64,000 bases of DNA from an uncultured Acidobacteriia bacterium (GTDB taxonomy: Bacteria > Acidobacteriota > Terriglobia > Bryobacterales > Bryobacteraceae): positions 1 to 64,000 of the forward strand of contig CAINNJ010000050.1 of NCBI GenBank assembly GCA_903851195.1, in the 5' to 3' direction. Below the pieces are notes generated by a model. That model had not been told where the DNA came from. It saw only the letters and a list, made by a program, of their open reading frames with translations, and made no database searches. Of the stretch, positions 1-6,895 are shown piece after piece. The number at the start of each line of letters is the position of its first letter. The first letter of the stretch is position 1. Made by a program: the position numbers and the translations under genes.

Positions 1-65
1 CGGATCGCCTCCGTCACCACCTGCGCTTTGAACTTCGGACTGTACTGTTTTCTCGTCGTTGTCAT
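1..65 (-). CDS. IS3-family transposase OrfA, N-terminal fragment (runs off the window)
   Basis: Only about 21 residues are visible: MTTTRKQYSPKFKAQVVTEA, then IR. The pattern RKxYSPKFKAQVVTEAIR is the conserved opening of the helix-turn-helix OrfA protein of IS3-family elements, which binds the terminal repeats and, after a programmed frameshift into orfB, forms the transposase. The ATG at 65-63 has a good Shine-Dalgarno sequence (AGGAGA) seven bases upstream. The remainder of orfA and all of orfB would lie to the left. Confidence 0.85.
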   Translation of the reverse strand, partial: MTTTRKQYSPKFKAQVVTEAI

Positions 66-132
66 CAACTTTCTCCTGTTAACGACTCCGTCGAAATATT
101 AACTTATTGCCCGGTCTGATTTCTGGGGACCA
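1..132 (-). mobile_element. IS3-family insertion sequence, 5' terminus (partial)
   Basis: The left edge of the window holds the start of an IS3-family element running leftward. Read on the minus strand, the end begins TGGTCCCCAGAAATCAGACC, with the 5'-TG terminus usual for IS3-family elements, and is followed about 50 bases later by a transposase start with an AGGAGA ribosome binding site. The rest of the element lies outside the window. It sits inside an RHS gene whose reading frame resumes just after the terminus. The family call comes from the transposase N-terminus; the exact terminal base is inferred. Confidence 0.75.
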
Positions 133-138
133 CTATAG

Positions 139-2004
139 GTTACCCGCACGATTACCGGATACGACTACTCAGGCCGCGTCTCGGGGGTTATGCAGCAGGT
201 CGGAACCAATCCTTCCCGCGTAATGGGCCATGGCTGGTACCTTTCGGGCGCGCCGTATACGGCAACCCTTCCCTCCGGCAGGTTGCTGAAGTATTCGGTC
301 GACGGCGTAAACCATCTCACCGACGTTTATGGCACGGCAGCTCCGGTCGGATCGCCGCAAATTCATTACGGCAATGCGGCCTACGCTCCCCACGGCGCGG
401 TTAGTACTCTTTCGCTCTATAACGGGATCTCCGAGGCCACCACATTCAATGCCCGCCTGCAACCGGTATCGATCACGGCGGGAACCACGCAAAGCCCCGG
501 ACTCTGGAGCGCCAGCCTTTACTACTGTGATGGGAAGATTCCCAGGTGCACGACCAATAACGGCAATATACGCGAGCAGGACATCACCGCTCAGGGAAAA
601 GGTTTCGCCACGACTTACGATTATGATGGTGCGAACCGGCTGTGCGCTGCGATCGAAGGGGCAACCAATCCGATAACGATCGCCCCGCGGTGCCAGGCTC
701 CGCAAAGCGGCGGCAATTGGTGGCAAACCTATCTTTATGACAGGCAGGGCAACCGCGCTCTGCTGGCCGGCAGCTTCGGAACGGCGGGCAACTCGCAGGC
801 GCAGGTACCAACCATAACGTCTTCGCCGCCCTTCTACGCGAACAATCAGTGGACCGCGGCCGGGTACGATGCCGCTGGCAATACAACCACACTATATTCC
901 GGTGGACCGCAGCTCGCGTACGACTCGGAGAACCGTGTCACCTCGGTCAGCGAGTCGACGATGCCCGCAATCTCTTATGTCTACGACGGAGAAGGGCGGC
1001 GAGTTCTCAAGACCATAGGCTCCGCGACGATTGAATACGTTTATGATGGGACCGGTGAACTGGTAGCCGAATATGGCAACGCGTCGTCAGTCTCGGGACC
1101 GCTCTACAATACCGCGGACTGGCTGGGAAGCACCCGGATGGTGAGCAATGCGGCAGGTGCTCCGGTCGAATTTCGGGACTATGCGCCATTCGGCGAAGAA
1201 ATCGGACCCGGTGTGGGAGCGCGGCCGGCTTCCGCCGTTTCGCAGTTGTATGTGGCGCCGGCGTACCCTTCCGTCACTCCGGATGTTAATAAGGTCAATT
1301 TCACCGGCAAGGAACGAGATTCGGAAACCGGCCTCGATTTCTTCGGCGCTCGATATTTCTCTGCAGCGCAGGGCAGATTCACAAGCCCGGATTGGTCCGA
1401 AAAACCTGAGCCAGTACCATATAGTGATCTGACAGACTCGCAAAGCTTGAACCTCTATGCCTATGTGCGCAACAACCCGCTCAAGAACCGCGACCTTGAC
1501 GGGCATGTGTGTGTGTTCGGGATCGGAAATACATGCACGCCTGATCCGCTTCTACCGCCTCCGCCACATCCGGCCCCACCCCCGCTGCCAAAGGACGTCC
1601 CTTACACGAACCTTCCCGGCCCGCAATATAAGAGCGTCGACCAAGCCGGCAAGGTCGCGGTCGCCACTATTAACCCAAAGTCGATAGAAGAAAATAAGGA
1701 ATATGCCGGTCGAGTCGTACTGAACGTAAATGGGACTTATGGCACCACCGATCCGAAAAAGGGGACCGAAGCCGGCTCAAACCCCGGAGCCGTTCCCGAC
1801 GGAACTATCGGCGCGGGAGTCTATCATACGCATGCCGCATTTGATCCAAGATACGACAATGAAAACTTCTCGCCGCAGGATAAGAGAAGTGCAGGGCGGG
1901 AAGGTACGCCTAGCTTTCTCGGTACGCCCGCCGGTGCCATCAAGAAATACGACCCTGCTACCGGCAGGATCATCATACTGCGAAAGCCGGAGGGCGAGAG
2001 ATGA
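139..2004 (+). pseudogene. RHS-repeat protein, C-terminal part with DUF4329-type toxin tip; 5' part cut off by an IS
   Basis: The open frame resumes right after the IS terminus (in-frame codons from 139; first ATG at 190). It encodes YD-type RHS repeats, then the RHS core (LGSTRMV, then KERDSETGLDFFGARYFSAA about 180 residues beyond the first repeats, then NLYAYVRNNPLKNRDLDGH). After DLDGH the tip is variable: a proline-rich linker, then a DUF4329-like domain with an upstream Glu, HTH at residues 546-548 and SPQD at 561-564 (numbered from the ATG at 190). This HxH...SxxD arrangement resembles the JAMM metalloprotease signature. In RHS toxins the tip is the effector. Having lost signal and N-terminal delivery domains, this copy is probably not secreted. 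The stop overlaps the immunity gene by ATGA. Confidence 0.85.
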
Positions 2005-2318
2005 GTCTTCGCTGGTTGGGAGTGTTGCTGTGTTGTCTTTGCGTGGCTGGGATGATTTCAGCCCAAAATGAGGTTGGCAAAAAAATTCCGGAGCGGGGCT
2101 TCGTTCCCGACGAGAAGACCGCTATTAAGATCGCTGAGGCGATTCTGGCCCCGATTTACGGTGATCAGCAAGTCGCCGGTGAGCGTCCGTTTCATGCTGT
2201 GCTGGTTGGCGGAATTTGGAGCGTGGAAGGCACATTGCATAGTGACTTGGGCGGCGTGGCAACGGTAAGACTTCGCCGAAAGGACGGAGCGATCCTTTCC
2301 GTGATTCACGGCAAGTAA
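2001..2318 (+). CDS. NTF2-fold immunity protein (YbbC/YhhH type), secreted
   Basis: A 105-residue protein with an N-terminal signal peptide (hydrophobic residues 4-20, ending near SAQ). The mature part has the pattern GFVPDEKTAIKIAEAI, PIYG, PFHAVLVGGIWSVEGTL and IHGK, typical of the NTF2-fold immunity family found directly downstream of polymorphic toxins. It starts inside the stop of the RHS gene (ATGA overlap), so the two are translationally coupled. The export signal suggests it protects in the periplasm, consistent with a delivered toxin. The family is recognised from sequence pattern; the pairing is inferred from position. Confidence 0.8.
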   Translation: MSLRWLGVLLCCLCVAGMISAQNEVGKKIPERGFVPDEKTAIKIAEAILAPIYGDQQVAGERPFHAVLVGGIWSVEGTLHSDLGGVATVRLRRKDGAILSVIHGK

Positions 2319-2320
2319 GT

Positions 2321-2683
2321 CGCAGGCTTACGTCGCCCGATCCAATAGATGCGGGTGCTCATCTTGCGAACCCACAGAGTTGGAATGCGTATGCTTATGC
2401 GCTGAACAACCCGCTGAAGTTCGTGGATCCTGACGGGGAGTCGGCGACGCTGGCTGGCGGTCTCATTGGCGGTGTGATAGGTGGGGCGGTAGCCGCGTAC
2501 AGAGGGGAAAATGTCTGGAAGGGTGCAGTGTCGGGAGCCGCCGCGGGGGCCATTGCGGGTTCGGTGATTGATACTGGCGGCGCGAGCCTTGGTGTTCTTG
2601 CACTGGCTGGTGCGGCTCAGTTTGCGGGGGCAATGTCACTGGAGCTCAAGTTGTTCAACTACAGTAGGGAACGCCATGGCTGA
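2321..2683 (+). pseudogene. Orphan RHS core tail with a second, glycine-rich C-terminal tip
   Basis: A start-less open frame begins with RRLTSPDPIDAGAHLANP and continues through NAYAYALNNPLKFVDPDGE, the canonical end of the RHS core. The first possible start (GTG at 2423) lies in the last core residues. The tip that follows is about 80 residues of glycine- and alanine-rich hydrophobic sequence (GGLIGGVIGGAVAA, AGAIAGSV), a common membrane-like segment at the start of RHS tips, then ends at RERHG. It looks like a displaced C-terminal cassette left by recombination at the RHS core, the known way these loci swap toxins. The toxic activity, if any, is not recognisable. Confidence 0.75.
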
Positions 2684-3560
2684 TCCGATCGTTTTGCTCT
2701 ACTACGAATCCAGTGGCGCTTTCGGCTTCGATGCTTTGGAGCGCCTACTTGCCGACTGCGGACTTCGCCTGCGTCATCCCAAAACCGGCGACATTACGAG
2801 GCGGTCCGAAATTGGAGAACAGGTTGAGTCTTCCTCGCAAGAGATCCTTGAGTTGGGGCAGAAGCGACAGTTCACTGCCATGGACTTCTGGGTTGATGAG
2901 CAGGTCGCGGCGCATGTGTCAACGATGCCATTAGGTGGCGCGTGCGTTTGTGAGTCCATCGCCATGGATACTCTTGACGATCAAGTGAAGCTCGCTGTCA
3001 GCAAGGCCGTGATTGGCCGCTTCCGGAGCCTACGTCAACGCCGGATGCTGGTGGTGGACCTGATCGGCGACAGCCTGGAATTCGTTGATTGGGCCGCATA
3101 CTTTTGTAGTGCCGAAATGGAATTGCCCAGCAGTGTGCCGACGAGAGTTTCGCCGACAGTCCTGGGAATAGAACAAGAGCGATTTAAGGCGGCTGCCGAC
3201 CGCTTCGAGAACTATAGGGTAGAGCATTTCGACGGGGTGGTTCTCGCCTATAGACCTGCTCAGATCGACGAATTTCCGAGTTGGCGTTGGGAGTGTTACC
3301 AACAAGTGGGCCAGTGGGTCACTGTCCCCCCCGACTGGTCACCAACATTAATGCGTTCCGAAAATGTGTACCGTAATTTGTACGGAAGCCATCGCCCGCG
3401 CCACCGTAAGCGCAACCCGCTGAATCAATGCGCGATAGGTGCAAAATGCGAACACCGTTACGTATGCTCCTTTATGTTCCACTACCAGCTTTTCCGGGCT
3501 GAACATGGCGTGACGGGTGAGATCGGTGGAGAACTTCCGAGAAGATTCGAGAGGGCGTGA
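2676..3560 (+). CDS. Unrecognised protein, candidate immunity gene for the second RHS tip; C-terminus probably replaced
   Basis: The ATG at 2676 overlaps the end of the second RHS tip by 8 bases, the position expected for an immunity gene. The first ~225 residues look like a globular soluble protein (MADPIVLLYYESSGAFGFDA; later a Trp-rich end, FPSWRWECYQQVGQW). I do not recognise the family. After about residue 225 (from ~3350) the sequence becomes basic and low in coding character (SHRPRHRKR) and runs into an inverted-repeat element starting at 3469, so the last ~70 residues are probably borrowed from mobile DNA. A longer in-frame start at 2568 exists but overlaps the RHS tip. Confidence 0.55.
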   Translation: MADPIVLLYYESSGAFGFDALERLLADCGLRLRHPKTGDITRRSEIGEQVESSSQEILELGQKRQFTAMDFWVDEQVAAHVSTMPLGGACVCESIAMDTLDDQVKLAVSKAVIGRFRSLRQRRMLVVDLIGDSLEFVDWAAYFCSAEMELPSSVPTRVSPTVLGIEQERFKAAADRFENYRVEHFDGVVLAYRPAQIDEFPSWRWECYQQVGQWVTVPPDWSPTLMRSENVYRNLYGSHRPRHRKRNPLNQCAIGAKCEHRYVCSFMFHYQLFRAEHGVTGEIGGELPRRFERA

Positions 3561-3809
3561 AGGCCAGTGCGGCTGAGTGAGAATCGGCGCGAATCGATGA
3601 GCCGACGTGCGAAGTCCGGCGAGATCACGAAAGAATGCGAGAACGCCGACTTTTCCCGCCTCGCGCGGAGCGGTTTCAGTTCTTCGCCGGAATGTTGCCG
3701 GGTTGTTTCAACCGCCGCCGCAGCCGGGGGGCAGTTTCAGAATCTTCCCAGGAAGTTTCAACGCGGGCTACTGGAATGGGCGGCATAGCTCGGTAGTGGA
3801 ACATAAAGG
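3469..3809. repeat. 341-bp non-coding element bounded by perfect 18-bp inverted repeats
   Basis: CCTTTATGTTCCACTACC at 3469-3486 is repeated exactly in reverse complement (GGTAGTGGAACATAAAGG) at 3792-3809. The enclosed 305 bases contain no convincing gene. Size and terminal repeats fit a MITE-like or decayed insertion element. The left repeat lies inside the tail of the candidate immunity gene. No target-site duplication is evident at the outer ends (GCT to the left, GAT to the right). Confidence 0.6.
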
Positions 3810-4459
3810 GATGTGCTGCAGACGGGCCGTATTTCCGGGCCAAGCCGTTGAACAGCCTGAGTTTGCGGTGTGCACGGAATCGCCGGAAATGTGCACAAAG
3901 GTGCACGCCTGAACAGCGCCCCCTTTCCCTCATATCAGGTTGTCTTTTTCGCGGCGGCCCGGAGCGGTCAAGGCTGCGCGGAGCGCACCCGGAGGGCCTG
4001 GCCTTGACGGCGAGGACCGCTGCGAGATTAGTGTGAACAGGGAAATGGGGCCTTCGGTTCCTTTCCTTGCCGCGCGGGCCGGAGCGGCGCGGGAATCAAG
4101 TGTGCCGTTCGGCGCGGGACCGCGCTGAATGGCGATTGCCTTTGAATCAAGGAGAGCGCCGGGGCGGGCCCAGGTCGATGACATAAGGCCGGTTTATCGG
4201 ATGCGAGCAGCCGGGCGCAAGCGAGGTGTGCGACCTGAACAGAGGCGAAAGACCCACACAACGCTTCTGTGGGGATAAGTCATCCAGGGCGTCTTCGCCG
4301 GAGGGAAGGCTGTTTGGGATAAACCGTCTTATGTAAGAGGCAATCTGCACGTCTCCGGCGTTCCAGTTGCCGGGAGGCTATCAAACGATTCGGCGGCGTG
4401 CGACCGCGGAGGAGCGTCAGCGACGGAGTGGACGGACGCATACCTCGGTATTCGATGTT
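3810..4459. other. Gene-free stretch, mobile debris
   Basis: About 650 bases with no reading frame of convincing composition or family. A local inverted repeat (GTCAAGGC near 3968 against GCCTTGAC near 4000) can form a stem. The composition changes abruptly on either side. I see no promoter or RNA gene that I can support here. Confidence 0.5.
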
Positions 4460-4597
4460 TCACCGATAAGCCTCGCGGCGATTGCGCACTCGGAGAACGC
4501 GCATTATCTCCTTCTCCAGTTCGAAGCGGACCCGGTAGTCGCCCACTCGGAGCCGGTACTCGGGCGGGTCGATATCCTGAAGCCTTTTCACATTGCC
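4460..4597 (-). pseudogene. RelE/ParE-family toxin, C-terminal fragment
   Basis: On the minus strand, about 45 residues read KRLQDIDPPEYRLRVGDYRV, then RFE...RVLRVRNRREAYR and a stop. The RLRVGDYRV core and the final arginine-rich RNRREAYR are the hallmark C-terminal half of RelE/ParE mRNA-interferase or gyrase-poison toxins. The N-terminal half is missing: beyond ~4597 the same strand is antisense to a different gene fragment. No antitoxin is adjacent. It is a remnant and should be inactive. Confidence 0.75.
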
Positions 4598-4765
4598 GCT
4601 GCAGGCCGAACAGATCCGCAAGGCGCTCGAACCGAAGAAGGCCGAAGTATCGATGACCGAAGACGAGCGCGGCGAAGCGCTCACGCTGCTGAAAGACCCG
4701 AAGCTGCTCGACCGCATCATCGAAGACCTCGACCGCTGCGGCCTGGTCGGCGAGGAAAGCAACTT
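4587..4765 (+). pseudogene. CHC2/toprim-type DNA primase-helicase of a mobile element, internal fragment
   Basis: About 55 residues (LQAEQIRKALEPKKAEVSMT, DERGEALTLLKDPKLLDRII, CGLVGEESN) resemble the segment just before the Walker A motif in large CHC2 zinc-finger primase-helicases carried by integrative elements. The match stops at about 4765 where unrelated sequence follows, and there is no start upstream (in-frame stop at 4578). The association with the Cys-rich ORF that follows supports the assignment. The family call is from memory of the sequence pattern and is moderate. Confidence 0.5.
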
Positions 4766-4937
4766 TCAGGGGCGGCGAGAAACGATACCAATTCGGGCGG
4801 CTCGGGGCGGAGCCAGCGGAGCCGGTTCCTGGCGCCCATGGGCGGGGATCGGTAAGGACTCTACATCAGTTTCTAAATCTCCTCTGACTGCGCGCTTCTG
4901 ATTACCTCAAAGGATCTACAAATCCGGGGGAAACCAC

Positions 4938-5387
4938 TTGCCGCGTCGTTGCTGCAGTTGCCAGCAGTTATTCCAGCCATCGAAGTACCGACCCGATCAG
5001 CCATTCTGCAGCAATCCGGATTGCCAGCGCCGCCGCCGCGCCGAATACCACCGCCGCAAGATCGGGACCGATCCGGTCTACGCGGGTGTGGTCAGCGACA
5101 GCCGCGGGAAATGGCGCGATTCGCATCCCGACTACCAGAGAGCCTACCGCGAATCCCATGAAGCCGCCGCCGAGCGAAACCGGCAGTTGCAACGGCAGCG
5201 CGACGGCAAGCGCCGCCTGCAGAATCTTGTAAAGAACAACCTGGCTTTGGATCTCAAACGCTCGCCAGCCGGGGTTTGGCTCGTCGGCCCCGCCGCGCAA
5301 GGTCTTGACAGGAACAACCTGGTTTCCTCCCAGCTGTTCATTCTTCAGCCACTTGCTCATCCGGCAGCCCCTCTGACGGCATCTTGA
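4938..5387 (+). CDS. Cys-rich zinc-ribbon-like protein of a mobile element, function unknown
   Basis: A 149-residue basic protein, TTG start with a GGGGGA ribosome binding site 9 bases upstream. The N-terminus has a CCSCQQLF...CSNPDCQRRRR arrangement, a probable zinc-binding ribbon (C5, C6, C9, C22, C27 or nearby), followed by an arginine- and glutamine-rich helix and a conserved-looking VKNNLALDLKRS segment. Proteins of this kind occur beside CHC2 primases and tyrosine recombinases in integrative elements, which agrees with its neighbour. DNA or RNA binding is likely; nothing more specific can be said. Confidence 0.6.
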   Translation: MPRRCCSCQQLFQPSKYRPDQPFCSNPDCQRRRRAEYHRRKIGTDPVYAGVVSDSRGKWRDSHPDYQRAYRESHEAAAERNRQLQRQRDGKRRLQNLVKNNLALDLKRSPAGVWLVGPAAQGLDRNNLVSSQLFILQPLAHPAAPLTAS

Positions 5388-5638
5388 GAAGAACAGAAAG
5401 GTACAATCGAACAGTTGACGCCCGCCGTATACTTATCGAATGAAGGCAGCTGTTAAGCCCCAATCCGATCTTCTACTTCTAATAACATCAAAGCGAGTCT
5501 CACGATCTTGCTTGCGGGCCAGCGCAGTGCTGCGTCAATTGCTTGGTCAGTAAAGGCATACCGTTCTGAGCTAAGCCGCCTCGCAAAAGACTGAATTCGG
5601 GTCAACCGCCCCTCCGAACCTTCAATTCTCCACTTGAA
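5388..5638. other. Intergenic region, no gene seen
   Basis: About 250 bases of lower GC between a plus-strand element gene and the end of the minus-strand S41/CHAT operon. No convincing reading frame, RNA or strong hairpin was seen. Confidence 0.5.
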
Positions 5639-6895
5639 TCAGAGATGCTGCAGATAATTGTGTACTGACTCCAGTTGCCTATCCACTCCTGCCCGCAGAC
5701 TGTGAAGTTCAACCTCTTCATGAATGGAAGGCGCGATTCCGTTGCCCTCTATGGTTCGCCCGGACCACGTGTACCACGCGGCGATCGGAAGTCGGAGGCG
5801 ATACTCACCGCCGACCCGGAAGTTCGCGCCTCCGAGCACCTCGCCCGCGGACGACGTACCGCCGATCGCGCCCAGCTGATTGTCCTGAGCAAAAGCGGCC
5901 ACCATCTCTGCCGCACTGTGGGTGTGCTCGTTGATCAGTATCACGACGCGGCCCTGAAACGGCTGAGTGCCCAGCCCTTCGGTGAACAGTGCAATCGACC
6001 GGTCCTTCTGAAGCAAACCAAACCGAACAGCCATGAGAATCTCATGGAAGCGGGTCCCAGGAATCTTTGACACGGTGGGCAAGGATTCCTTCGAGAACCC
6101 CTTCCGCAACTTCGCACGTGTCAGGCTGTAGCCGACGGGAACTCGTGCCGGTGTTAGATAGCTCATGAGCCTCAGCGATCCGAGCCCTCCGCCGACGTTT
6201 CCCCGCAAATCCAAGATCAGGCGGCGGCAGCCTTCCTTCACGAGACTTCGAACGGCGGCATCCAGTTGAACGGCAAAACCACGGCCGCTGGCGCCGGGAA
6301 AACTCGACACCTTCAGCAACCCGGTCTCGCCGTCCAGCATCTTGTACGCGATACTCCGGGGTTCAATCATGGGTGGCCGCCCTTTAGCCGCTTTGGCGGG
6401 CACGCTGAGCTCAACTTTCTTTTCGCCGCTTCCGTTCCGCCCCACAACGGAGAGCAGATGCCGCCCGCCAAGGGAGAACTCGGGTGCGTGTGGCGGCATC
6501 AGATCCTGCGCGTCCTGAGTCAGGATGATGTCACCCGGCTGGAGACCGGCGCGGAACGCCACGCCATCCTCGATTACGTCCTGAAGAACCCAGCGCAGCC
6601 CCCACTTCGTGTCAAAGGCTCGCAAAGTCGCATGGATCGCATGGGGCGCCGGCACTCCGCGACCGCTGCCGTGAAAGAACGCGGTATGGCTGGCGCCGAG
6701 ATTGCGCAAGTGGGCGCGTACCCGATCAACGAAGACTTCCTCATCCGCGGCCGCAACAATCTGGCTCTTGCCGTCCTCCAGTTCCGCCGCCCACGTGTTC
6801 AGATCCTGGTTCAGGTCGTTCGGATTGATGAACTTCTCTTTGACAATCCGCGCAATGTTGCCAAGAATTTCTTCCCGTTCCGTGCTACTTGTCAT
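5639..6895 (-). CDS. S41-family peptidase with PDZ domain, cytoplasmic, lacking the usual catalytic Lys
   Basis: 418 residues. A helical N-terminal domain (1-~110) is followed by a PDZ domain (GVAFRAGLQPGDIIL, ~130-200) and an S41 core (ILDLRGNVGGG ~245; NEHTHSAAEM, with the expected nucleophile Ser327). The motif that normally supplies the general-base lysine (GxxTxGK) reads GGTSSAGEVLGG here, with Glu352 at the Lys position, so it may use a tricorn-like arrangement or be altered in activity. There is no signal peptide, unusual for CtpA/C-terminal processing proteases. The start overlaps the 3' end of the CHAT gene by 11 bases, so the two are co-expressed and this protein is a likely partner or substrate of the CHAT protease. 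Confidence 0.8.
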   Translation of the reverse strand: MTSSTEREEILGNIARIVKEKFINPNDLNQDLNTWAAELEDGKSQIVAAADEEVFVDRVRAHLRNLGASHTAFFHGSGRGVPAPHAIHATLRAFDTKWGLRWVLQDVIEDGVAFRAGLQPGDIILTQDAQDLMPPHAPEFSLGGRHLLSVVGRNGSGEKKVELSVPAKAAKGRPPMIEPRSIAYKMLDGETGLLKVSSFPGASGRGFAVQLDAAVRSLVKEGCRRLILDLRGNVGGGLGSLRLMSYLTPARVPVGYSLTRAKLRKGFSKESLPTVSKIPGTRFHEILMAVRFGLLQKDRSIALFTEGLGTQPFQGRVVILINEHTHSAAEMVAAFAQDNQLGAIGGTSSAGEVLGGANFRVGGEYRLRLPIAAWYTWSGRTIEGNGIAPSIHEEVELHSLRAGVDRQLESVHNYLQHL

